Virus record (IMG/VR): IMGVR_UViG_3300049473_000032
Location: 1 to 39,195 of that record
Reading direction: 5' to 3' (one strand)
DNA: 39,195 nt
DNA from: a virus
The notes under the pieces: generated by a model
Told to the model about the DNA's origin: nothing
Databases searched by the model: none
Seen by the model: only the letters and a program-made list of their open reading frames with translations
Part shown: one piece after another, positions 6,128-12,665 of the stretch
Numbering within the stretch: position 1 is the stretch's first letter
Layout: each line of letters begins with the position of its first letter
Translations under genes and position numbers: made by a program

Positions 6128-7185
6128 AAGCACCGTTCCCGTATTTTGGCGGAAAGTCTGCCGTGGTGCATCTTGTATGGGAGGCAATTGGAGCGGATGT
6201 GGCAAACTATGTGGAACCGTTCGCGGGGTCTTTGGCGGTGCTGTTGTCTAGGCCAACCCATGCAATAGGGATTGAAACAGTCAACGACGCTGACGGGCTG
6301 CTGGCAAATTTTTGGCGCGCAACTGCCATGATGCCAAAAAAGGTGGCTGAATATGCGGACTGGCCAGTTAACGAAGCAGATTTGCACGCCAGACATCTAT
6401 GGTTAGTTGGGCAGCGGGAGGCACTTACCGAGAGGTTGATGGGGGACTCAGAGTTTTGCGACCCCAAAGCCGCTGGATGGTGGGTGTGGGGCATTTGTCA
6501 GTGGATAGGGAGCGGCTGGTGTAGCGGGAAGGGCCCATGGCAATCTGTTGGCGGAGTTCTGCAAAAGGCAGCAGCCAGAGACAAGGGGAGGGGGATCAAT
6601 CGGCAGATCCCCCATCTAGGGAACAAGGGGAGGGGGATCAATCGGCAGATCCCCCATCTAGGGGACAAGGGGAGGGGGGAATCCCGCTCAGCATACGTAC
6701 ATGCAACGATGCAAGAGCTAAGGTCAAGACTTCGCGATGTTCGCGTGGCTTGTGGTGACTTTGAACGTGTACTTGGCCCATCTCCAACATATAGGCTTGG
6801 TGTAACAGGTGTTTTTCTCGATCCTCCATATGATACTGGAGATAGTAAGATCGACGCAGGTGTGATGTATAACCATTTTGGAGGGGCGGCAGCCAGGGCG
6901 CGCGAATGGGCTATTGAAGCTGGCAAAAATCCAAAAATGCGAATAGTATTAGCAGGATACGTAGAAGAGCACGAAGAACAGATGCAAGATGCTGGGTGGA
7001 AATTACTGCGATGGAAGGCACGAGGAGGATACGGCAGCCAAGGGGGCGGTGATGGAAGATTGAACGCGGGCAGGGAAGCGCTATGGTTTTCCCCGCATTG
7101 CAACAACATTGGTGCTAGCTATAATGGCGCAACTTTAGACAAGCTGTGGGCTAATGATGCGTCTTGTGACGCTTTGGGAGGCTGA
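6124..7185 (+). CDS. D12-class DNA adenine methyltransferase (Dam-like)
   Basis: 353 aa. FPYFGGK (5-11) and VEPFAGSLAVLL (30-41) are the AdoMet-binding motifs X and I; DPPY (233-236) is the catalytic motif IV of N6-adenine methylases. The enzyme probably protects phage DNA or times gene expression; target sequence unknown. Residues 153-185 are built of a 14-residue tandem repeat (DKGRGINRQIPHLG, NKGRGINRQIPHLG, then DKGRGESR) in the variable target-recognition region. Similar G-x-G-x-x-R repeats occur in phage relatives. A 30-residue tail after the usual end overlaps the next gene region. AT-richer than flanking genes, so probably acquired separately. Confidence 0.88.
   Translation: MKAPFPYFGGKSAVVHLVWEAIGADVANYVEPFAGSLAVLLSRPTHAIGIETVNDADGLLANFWRATAMMPKKVAEYADWPVNEADLHARHLWLVGQREALTERLMGDSEFCDPKAAGWWVWGICQWIGSGWCSGKGPWQSVGGVLQKAAARDKGRGINRQIPHLGNKGRGINRQIPHLGDKGRGESRSAYVHATMQELRSRLRDVRVACGDFERVLGPSPTYRLGVTGVFLDPPYDTGDSKIDAGVMYNHFGGAAARAREWAIEAGKNPKMRIVLAGYVEEHEEQMQDAGWKLLRWKARGGYGSQGGGDGRLNAGREALWFSPHCNNIGASYNGATLDKLWANDASCDALGG
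6580..6678 (+). repeat. 42-bp in-frame tandem repeat with GATC hairpins
   Basis: Two copies (6580-6621, 6622-6663) differing at the first base, plus a 15-base third start. Each copy holds an inverted repeat GGGGGATC-(8 nt)-GATCCCCC (first copy 6590-6597 and 6606-6613), so four GATC sites fall within 60 bases. The period is a multiple of three and leaves the methylase frame intact. Confidence 0.9.
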
Positions 7186-7189
7186 ATCG

Positions 7190-7579
7190 ATGAAGAGTAT
7201 CGGCTACGGGCATCCTGTGTTGGGACGGCCAGCTTGTATCGACCGCCTCACCTATCAGCGGCAGCAGGACGGGTGGATGTCATTCCTGCCAGAGCGGAAA
7301 GCGGTGGTAGAGTTGCACGTCGTTCATCCATCGTCTGGGAAAGTTTTCGTAACTGAGGATGGAGGAGAAGAGCGGCATATGGAATGCGGGGAATCCATCA
7401 CGCTTGAGAAATCATCTGTTACGATCCGCGTTGATGCTGACAAGGCCTGGATAACTGTATCGGGGTCTCCTCTGACCGCTATAGACATCAGAAATAGCAA
7501 GTCTTGTCTTGAAGAAAATAGAAATCATGGCATACAGATAGAGCCGCATAGAGGAGAGGTCTTGACAGTATCGGTATAA
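7190..7579 (+). CDS. Hypothetical protein, 129 aa
   Basis: ATG 7190 is preferred because GGGAGG stands about 10 bases upstream and it begins just after the methylase stop; a start at 7154 would overlap. Predicted mostly beta (VVELHVVHPSSGKVFVTEDG, SVTIRVDADKAWITVSG). No signal peptide or known motif. Function unknown. Confidence 0.5.
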   Translation: MKSIGYGHPVLGRPACIDRLTYQRQQDGWMSFLPERKAVVELHVVHPSSGKVFVTEDGGEERHMECGESITLEKSSVTIRVDADKAWITVSGSPLTAIDIRNSKSCLEENRNHGIQIEPHRGEVLTVSV

Positions 7580-7628
7580 GGCGCTTGTGGATTGATTTCG
7601 TGCGTGATTCAGAGCATGGGAGGCTCAA

Positions 7629-8057
7629 ATGGTGACGCGGATTGGACCACAAGCTGACGAATCAGAGGTATGGCAATGGGAAGTGAGGCATGACGACAAG
7701 CCCATGGAATCCAGGGGCCACGCCTTGCTGCTGGCGTGGGGGCGATGGGAGGCCAGAGAGAGGACTCTGCCACGGTCAAAGTGCTCGACCCTTGTCATCA
7801 TGGAACGCGGGCTTGCACGAATTGACGGGGGATACAGGGCTGCGGTTGAGCTTGACCCGCGCAAGGACCTGGAGAGAGTGGCCGAGATCGTTAGGCATCA
7901 ACTGACGGACAGGCAGCGGGAGGCCGTCCATGGTCGGTACTACTACGGGCACAGCATACGAGAAGTGGCGAAGCGTCTGAACAGACACCCATCAACGATA
8001 CGGGAGCACATCATAGAGGCGCAAAGAGCGGTGGATATGGCTTACAATTCGCATTGA
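7629..8057 (+). CDS. Q-like late antiterminator / sigma-region-4 HTH regulator
   Basis: 142 aa, start supported by GGGAGG eight bases upstream. Residues about 92-138 (LTDRQREAVHGRYYYGHSIR, then EVAKRLNRHPSTIREHI) form a sigma-70 region-4-type helix-turn-helix, as in phage Q-type antiterminators and related late activators. Position is telling: it is the last gene of the middle operon, and its stop codon overlaps a near-consensus promoter followed by a terminator and then the lysis and head genes, as with lambda Q. It likely binds the downstream promoter and lets polymerase pass the terminator at 8137. It could instead be a simple activator. Confidence 0.72.
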   Translation: MVTRIGPQADESEVWQWEVRHDDKPMESRGHALLLAWGRWEARERTLPRSKCSTLVIMERGLARIDGGYRAAVELDPRKDLERVAEIVRHQLTDRQREAVHGRYYYGHSIREVAKRLNRHPSTIREHIIEAQRAVDMAYNSH

Positions 8058-8082
8058 CTTGCCCCGTCAATTTTGATATAAA
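8054..8082 (+). promoter_or_regulatory. Predicted late promoter (pR'-like)
   Basis: TTGACT (8054-8059) and TATAAA (8077-8082) are separated by exactly 17 bases; each hexamer is five of six to consensus. The start would be near 8089. The spacer holds a 10-base inverted repeat TCAATTTTGA (8067-8076), a candidate binding site for the regulator encoded just upstream. The transcript would meet the terminator at 8137 after about 50 nt, giving a roughly 90-nt leader RNA unless antiterminated. Confidence 0.7.
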
Positions 8083-8136
8083 ATGTGAAAATCGCGTGTC
8101 GTGTGACAGTTAAGCGTTGAACCTCATCTTGATGTC

Positions 8137-8178
8137 AAACAAAGCCCAGCCATGAACAGCCATGGCTGGGCTTTGTTT
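8137..8178. terminator. Strong bidirectional terminator (tR'-like)
   Basis: An 18-bp perfect stem (8137-8154 with 8161-8178) and 6-base loop AACAGC; the core is ACAAAGCCCAGCCATG and its complement. The + strand exits into TTTGTTTTC and the minus strand into TTTGTTTG, so it can stop transcripts from both sides: the leader from 8089 and the minus-strand gene at 8208-8549. Confidence 0.88.
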
Positions 8179-8207
8179 TCATGCTCAATAATGAGTCATA
8201 TGGCCTG

Positions 8208-8549
8208 TCAATCGGTACATGACTTAGGCAGGATCTTCGACAAGTGGTGCAAAAGCGCCACTTTCTTTTCTTTTATCTCATCGTAATCATAGTTTACGAT
8301 TGCCAGAAGGTATGGATTGCTGGTTAAATACGATAGCGCCTCCTCGCCTGAGGCAAATGGACCATGTAAGTTAAGGCCGCTTTGGATATGCACGCCACGA
8401 TTCCCGGGCTCATATGAGGCCGTTTCGGCTTTGGCAGTTAGAGTGTCAGGGTCTTCGTAAGTTACCCACGTCGTATCAGGTCGTGCATATTCGATTGAAT
8501 CCATATTCACATAGAACCACTTTGAAGGTTTGGTGTCGGCGGTGCTCAT
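8208..8549 (-). CDS. Minus-strand single gene (moron-like), 113 aa
   Basis: The open frame is longer, but ATG 8549 has a clear ribosome site (GAGGAAAG) and avoids reading into the endolysin. The product is acidic, rich in Tyr and Trp (KWFYVNMDSIEY, AIVNYDYDEIKEKK), with no membrane segment or known motif. It lies opposite the late operon with its own promoter (8605-8633) and terminator, the pattern of a moron expressed in the prophage. The 3' half is AT-richer than surroundings. When late transcription reads through 8137 it produces antisense RNA over the whole gene. Could be an exclusion or defence protein; no function is assigned. Confidence 0.68.
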   Translation of the reverse strand: MSTADTKPSKWFYVNMDSIEYARPDTTWVTYEDPDTLTAKAETASYEPGNRGVHIQSGLNLHGPFASGEEALSYLTSNPYLLAIVNYDYDEIKEKKVALLHHLSKILPKSCTD

Positions 8550-8604
8550 GGTCTTTCCTCGTATGGTGGTTGGAAATGGGACGTTCTCCCACCGGCTTGG
8601 GTAA

Positions 8605-8633
8605 AGCATAACGCGCAGCGGACCGCACGGCAA
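8605..8633 (-). promoter_or_regulatory. Predicted promoter for the minus-strand gene
   Basis: On the minus strand, TTGCCG (8633-8628) and TATGCT (8610-8605) are 17 bases apart. Transcription would begin near 8598, giving a leader of about 50 nt before ATG 8549. The rest of the 8550-8711 gap shows no gene. Confidence 0.55.
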
Positions 8634-8711
8634 GCAAAAAGATAACGGCCTGGCATTTTTCCCATGCTGCCCCCGTTGGGCGAGTGATTGTGCCGTTGAT
8701 TGGAGCGGAAA

Positions 8712-9233
8712 ATGGACAACTTTTTGGGAGCCTTCGAGCGCACGATGGCATTTGAAGGCGGGTACGTCCTGCATCGCAACCCTGGGGAGAAGGGGTTGAC
8801 CTATGCCGGCATCTACCAGGCAGCCCATCCAGGATGGCCTGGGTGGAAGCTGATCAGCGAGCAGGGGGAGCGGGCGCCAGGGCTGACCCAGATGGTGAGG
8901 CAGTTCTATCGCGCCGAGTTCTGGGAGCGCATCCGAGGCGACGACCTTCCCCAAATCATTGCCGAAGATCTGTACGACATGGCCGTGAACGCCGGGGTCG
9001 GGCGGGCGGTGAAACTGGCTCAGAGGCTGGCCGGGGTGGCCCAGGATGGCGGCATCGGGCCGGTGACTGTCGAGGCACTAACCAAGATCCCTCCTGGCGA
9101 GTTCCGCGCGGCCTATCTCATCGCGCGCATCAACTATTACACCGGGCTGGCGAACGCTGACCCGAGAGGGAAAGGGCAGTTTTTGCGTGGCTGGGTCAAC
9201 CGTGCGTTGAAGTGCGCGGAGGTGATGGCATGA
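8712..9233 (+). CDS. GH108 endolysin (N-acetylmuramidase)
   Basis: 173 aa from ATG 8712 (GGAG six bases upstream). AFERTMAFEGGYVLHRNPGE and LTYAGIYQAAHPGW are the signature of glycoside hydrolase family 108; Glu15 of EGGY is the catalytic acid. The C-terminal part (residues about 95-170, NAGVGRAVKLAQRLAGV, then AAYLIARINYYTGLA) matches the family's peptidoglycan-binding domain. No signal peptide is seen, so release should depend on the holin. It cuts the glycan strands of the wall at lysis. First gene of the lysis cassette and of the late operon. Confidence 0.9.
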   Translation: MDNFLGAFERTMAFEGGYVLHRNPGEKGLTYAGIYQAAHPGWPGWKLISEQGERAPGLTQMVRQFYRAEFWERIRGDDLPQIIAEDLYDMAVNAGVGRAVKLAQRLAGVAQDGGIGPVTVEALTKIPPGEFRAAYLIARINYYTGLANADPRGKGQFLRGWVNRALKCAEVMA

Positions 9234-9676
9234 GCTTCCTTGGAACCCTGTTCGGCGGCGGGCTGGCCGATACCGTGAAGGCAGTCGGTGGCGTCATTGA
9301 CGACCTGCACACCTCTGACGATGAACGGCTCCAGGCTCAGATCAAGAGGATGGAGATCGAGGCTAGCCTTCTCCAGGGTCAGCAGGCGATCAACCAGACG
9401 GAGGCGCGGCATAAGTCCATTTTCGTGGCAGGGTGGAGACCAGCGATTGGCTGGGTGGGGGCAGCGGCGCTTGCGTATCAGTTCCTTCTCTATCCATTCA
9501 TGGCGTGGGGATGGTCTCTTGGGATCGCCCAGGGATGGATACCTGAAGGCGTTGAAGTCCCGCCGTCGCTAGACCCCGCCGTCCTGATGAACTTAATCAT
9601 GGCCATGCTCGGTGTCGGCGCCATGCGCAGCTACGACAAGACCAAAGGGACAGACACGGAAAGGGTGGCACGATGA
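9230..9676 (+). CDS. 3TM-type holin
   Basis: 148 aa from ATG 9230 (ATGA overlap with the endolysin). After a helical N-terminal half, SIFVAGWRPAIGWVGAAALA begins the hallmark of the 'holin of 3TMs' family, and two further hydrophobic segments follow (YQFLLYPFMAWGWSL, LMNLIMAMLGVGAM). The N-terminal amphipathic LFGGGLADTVKAVGGV is also typical. It forms the inner-membrane lesion that releases the endolysin. Confidence 0.85.
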   Translation: MSFLGTLFGGGLADTVKAVGGVIDDLHTSDDERLQAQIKRMEIEASLLQGQQAINQTEARHKSIFVAGWRPAIGWVGAAALAYQFLLYPFMAWGWSLGIAQGWIPEGVEVPPSLDPAVLMNLIMAMLGVGAMRSYDKTKGTDTERVAR

Positions 9677-9762
9677 GCACCATCATCCAGGGTCTCGTGT
9701 TTGCCAGCTTGGTTGGCCTGGCAGGTGTCAGCCTCTCATGGATAGCTGATCAGGTGGCCTGA
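9673..9762 (+). CDS. 29-aa single-span membrane peptide
   Basis: ATG 9673 overlaps the holin stop (ATGA) and the TGA overlaps the next start (TGATG), so it is tightly coupled on both sides. About 18 residues (GLVFASLVGLAGVSLSW) form one membrane span. Likely a lysis helper, antiholin or small membrane peptide; too short for family assignment. Confidence 0.5.
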   Translation: MSTIIQGLVFASLVGLAGVSLSWIADQVA

Positions 9763-10163
9763 TGGATGGGAGCATATCAATCGAGCTGGCGGCGGGCATC
9801 TTCTCCGGCATGGCAGGCCTGATCGGAACGCTTATCTGGATGTTGCACTCTAGGGCCATGCAGCGCATCGAAGCGCTTGAGGTTCTCGCTAAGGCATGGG
9901 GTGAGCATGTAGGTGAGTCAAACGGCGTCCGCGCGAAGGTGGAGCGCCTTGAAGAGCGGATTGACGAACTGGCCGACGAGGTAAAGAGCGAGAGGGTTGG
10001 GCTGGCCAGGCAGTTGGGCGAGGTTGGGGCAACCATGAAAGCAATCCTGGACAGCGTTCACGAGGTCCAGCAGCAAATCGGGGATGTGGCTAAAAGCACC
10101 CATGGGAGGATAGATGAGATAACGAAGCGGTGCGCTGGATGCGTTGGCAGGACAGGGAGTTGA
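9762..10163 (+). CDS. Membrane-anchored coiled-coil protein (spanin-like or holin-associated)
   Basis: 133 aa. One N-terminal membrane helix (AAGIFSGMAGLIGTLIWML, residues about 10-28) followed by a long heptad-rich region (RAKVERLEERIDELADEVK and onward to residue 115). This N-in anchor plus coiled coil is the topology of an inner-membrane spanin, but no outer-membrane lipoprotein partner was seen overlapping it. The DUF2730-like layout is another possibility. Ends with two Cys in the last ten residues. Confidence 0.6.
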   Translation: MDGSISIELAAGIFSGMAGLIGTLIWMLHSRAMQRIEALEVLAKAWGEHVGESNGVRAKVERLEERIDELADEVKSERVGLARQLGEVGATMKAILDSVHEVQQQIGDVAKSTHGRIDEITKRCAGCVGRTGS

Positions 10164-10165
10164 CC

Positions 10166-10288
10166 ATGCGAGATGGCTTGATGATCGCGGCAGCAATCTT
10201 TGCCGCTATAGCGATGGCACTCTGCATCGTCGGCCTGGGGATGTGGATCACTGGCGCTGACGGCGGCCTGATGATTTTTGGGGAGTAA
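10166..10288 (+). CDS. 40-aa single-span membrane peptide
   Basis: ATG 10166 preceded by GGGAG at good spacing. A hydrophobic segment runs from about residue 6 to 28 (IAAAIFAAIAMALCIVGLGM). Part of the lysis cassette by position; function unknown. Confidence 0.5.
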   Translation: MRDGLMIAAAIFAAIAMALCIVGLGMWITGADGGLMIFGE

Positions 10289-10290
10289 CG

Positions 10291-10740
10291 ATGACCACTA
10301 TAGCAGCGGGACATGATGAGCATGGCCATATCGTAATGGCCGGGGATAGCTTCGGTACGTTTGACAATCTGCTCGGCGCCACCAAGCACAAGAAGGTGTG
10401 GCGCGATGAGGCAACTGGATGCCTCGTTGGTTACGCTGGCCGTGTGTTTGACCTGCCGGCTCTCGAGGCGGTTGCGCTTGGACGGCCAGGAGCAGAGATG
10501 CCTGCGGGCGACGATGTGGATGGTGAGGTGTTGGTAGTCTGGCCTGATGGTCGGGCTGAGCTGACCTCGACGGTTGGCAATCGTTGTGAGCCTGTTGATC
10601 TGCCATTTTCGATTGGCTCAGGGTCACTGATTGCCCTTGGCGCGATGCTTTTTGGTGCGTCTCCAGAGGGCGCGGTGTCAGTTGCCGCGATGAGAGACGT
10701 AAAAACTGGTGGTGAGATTACGGTGGTGAGGTTTGACTGA
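10291..10740 (+). CDS. HslV-like Ntn-hydrolase (proteasome-type) protease
   Basis: 149 aa. It starts MTTIAAGHDEHGHIVMAGDS, closely paralleling HslV (MTTIVSVRRNGHVVIAGD). After Met removal Thr1 would be the nucleophile; the AGD aspartate and the KKV lysine correspond to HslV Asp17 and Lys33. GYAGRVFD and the late FSIGSGSLIALGAMLFGAS match the HslV 'GFAGG' and 'IGSGGxYA' segments. It is shorter than HslV (about 175 aa), missing part of the middle. No HslU ATPase is present nearby. Placed directly before terminase, it may process or clear a head or scaffold protein; that is inference. Confidence 0.75.
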   Translation: MTTIAAGHDEHGHIVMAGDSFGTFDNLLGATKHKKVWRDEATGCLVGYAGRVFDLPALEAVALGRPGAEMPAGDDVDGEVLVVWPDGRAELTSTVGNRCEPVDLPFSIGSGSLIALGAMLFGASPEGAVSVAAMRDVKTGGEITVVRFD

Positions 10741-11246
10741 TGACCTTGACCGCCAAACAGCAGGCGTTCGTGGCCGAGTATCTTATCGACTTCAACGCCA
10801 CACAGGCCGCGATACGAGCCGGGTATAGCAAGAAGACGGCTGAAGTCCAAGGATATGAAAACCTAAGGAAACCTAATATCGCTGAGGCCATCGCAGCCGC
10901 TCAGGCAGCCCGCGCCGAACGCACCCAGATCACTGCGGACATGGTGGTCCAGGAGCTGGCCAAGATCGGCTTTGCCAACATGGCGGACTATCTGAGCACG
11001 GGTGCCGATCCCCACATCGATCTGTCTACCCTGACCCCAGATCAGGCGGCGGCCATATCCGAGGTGTGGACCGAGGAGGTTGGCGGCGGCGACGCCCCAA
11101 TGATCCTCAAACGCAAGATCAAGCTGCACAGCAAGCTGGACGCACTGGATAAGCTGGCCAGACATCTGGGCATCTATGAGAAGGACAACAGGCAGGCGGC
11201 GGCCATGCCTACCTTCAACCTTATTATTGAGGGTGCGGGCGATTGA
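10740..11246 (+). CDS. terS: Terminase small subunit
   Basis: 168 aa, TGATG overlap with the protease gene. MTLTAKQQAFVAEYLIDFNA then TQAAIRAGYSKKTAEVQGYE is the classical N-terminal HTH of the terminase_2 family, which recognises the packaging site in phage DNA and stimulates the large subunit. The C-terminal part (KIKLHSKLDALDKLARHLGI) is the usual oligomerisation tail. Overlaps the large subunit by 14 bases. Confidence 0.92.
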   Translation: MTLTAKQQAFVAEYLIDFNATQAAIRAGYSKKTAEVQGYENLRKPNIAEAIAAAQAARAERTQITADMVVQELAKIGFANMADYLSTGADPHIDLSTLTPDQAAAISEVWTEEVGGGDAPMILKRKIKLHSKLDALDKLARHLGIYEKDNRQAAAMPTFNLIIEGAGD

Positions 11247-12660
11247 ATACCGGCTACACAAGGCGCAGGGCAGGGTCATTCAATCCCAGGCGAGGGAAAT
11301 CCTGTATGGCGGCGCCGCTGGGGCAGGCAAGAGCCATCTTCTGCGTATCCTGGCGCTGACAGTTTGTTTCAACGTCCCTGGCGCACAGGTCTACCTGTTC
11401 CGGCGGACCTATCCTGACCTGTGGCAGAACCACATGACCGGCAACATGGGCTTCCCCGCGCTGCTGGCTCCATGGATCGAGATGGGTGTTTGCGCCATCA
11501 ACTGGGGCAAGAACCAGATCCGGTTCCGCAACGGAGCCACCATACATTTGAGCCATTGCCAGCACGAGAAGGATGTTTTCGGCTTCCAGGGGGCCGAGAT
11601 CCATCTCCTTTTGTTCGATGAGTTGACCCACTTCACCGCGTCCATCTATCGCTTTCTGCGCTCCCGCGTCCGGGTCACCAACCTGGACGTGCCTGCTCGG
11701 TGGTCCCACCTGGTGCCACGCATCGTCGCCGGGTCCAACCCGGGCGGCAGGGGACATGATTGGGTCAAGGCCGCGTTCATCTCCCCGGCTCCGCCAGGAG
11801 AGATCTGGCGCACGCCTGACACCGAGGGCGGCATGGACCGCCAGTTCATCGCGGCGCGCCTGGCCGACAACCCGACGCTGGCGCTGTCTGACCCGGACTA
11901 CGTGAAGAGATTGTATGGTCTTGGGTCCCCGGAGCTGGTCGAGGCGATGCTTGATGGCAATTGGGATATCGTGTCAGGCGGGGCTTTGAGTGACCTCTGG
12001 CGCCGCGAACGGCATGTCATCAAGCCGTTCCTGATCCCGCCATCCTGGCGCATCAGCCGTGCTCTTGATTGGGGGAGTTCAACTCCATTCTCCGTCGGCT
12101 GGTGGGCGGAGAGCGACGGAACCGAGGCGGACATTCCTGGGAAGGGACGGATGACTTGGCCGCGCGGCACATTCTTCCGTATCGGCGAGTGGTACGGAGC
12201 CAAGCCTAACGGCGACGGACTCAGACTGACCAGCAGCCAGTTGGCAGACGGCATCCTGGAACGGGAAAAGAAGCTCGGCATTGCCGGGCGGGTCAAGCCG
12301 GGACCGGCGGACAACCAGATCTTCGCCAGCACGGATGGCCCCAGTATCCACGACAAGATGCAGGTGCGCGGCATCCGGTTCACCGAGTCTGACAAGTCAC
12401 CAGGCTCCCGCAAGATCGGTCTGGAGCTGATCCGCGAGCGTCTGCAAGCCACCCTGAAGCTCCCCATGGAGGAGCCTGGGCTTATGATCTTCGACCGCTG
12501 CACCGCATGGATCGACACGGTGCCCGTGTTGTCGCGCGATGAGTCCGACACTGACGACGTGGCCAAGTGCGCGTCAGACCACGCCTACGACGAGACGCGT
12601 TACATGCTGACCGCCAAGAAGCCATTTGTCGGACTCAGAACCGCCGGGACTTATAGGTAA
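11233..12660 (+). CDS. terL: Terminase large subunit
   Basis: 475 aa from GTG 11233; the open frame extends further upstream inside terS but lacks a sensible start. Walker A GGAAGAGKS (26-34), FRRTYPDL (56-63), Walker B LLLFDE (125-130) and coupling motif SNPGG (168-172) define the packaging ATPase. The C-terminal RNase H-like nuclease shows ALDWGSSTPFS (Asp279) and a late DHAYDE (near 449). It translocates DNA into the procapsid through the portal and cuts it. The domain layout fits a headful or cos enzyme; the type cannot be decided here. Confidence 0.95.
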   Translation: MRAIEYRLHKAQGRVIQSQAREILYGGAAGAGKSHLLRILALTVCFNVPGAQVYLFRRTYPDLWQNHMTGNMGFPALLAPWIEMGVCAINWGKNQIRFRNGATIHLSHCQHEKDVFGFQGAEIHLLLFDELTHFTASIYRFLRSRVRVTNLDVPARWSHLVPRIVAGSNPGGRGHDWVKAAFISPAPPGEIWRTPDTEGGMDRQFIAARLADNPTLALSDPDYVKRLYGLGSPELVEAMLDGNWDIVSGGALSDLWRRERHVIKPFLIPPSWRISRALDWGSSTPFSVGWWAESDGTEADIPGKGRMTWPRGTFFRIGEWYGAKPNGDGLRLTSSQLADGILEREKKLGIAGRVKPGPADNQIFASTDGPSIHDKMQVRGIRFTESDKSPGSRKIGLELIRERLQATLKLPMEEPGLMIFDRCTAWIDTVPVLSRDESDTDDVAKCASDHAYDETRYMLTAKKPFVGLRTAGTYR

Positions 12661-12665
12661 AGGTT

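Noticed and set aside
8550-8954. Upstream extension of the minus-strand gene to 8954
   Set aside because: It runs antisense through the endolysin and lacks a ribosome site; ATG 8549 has GAGGAAAG.
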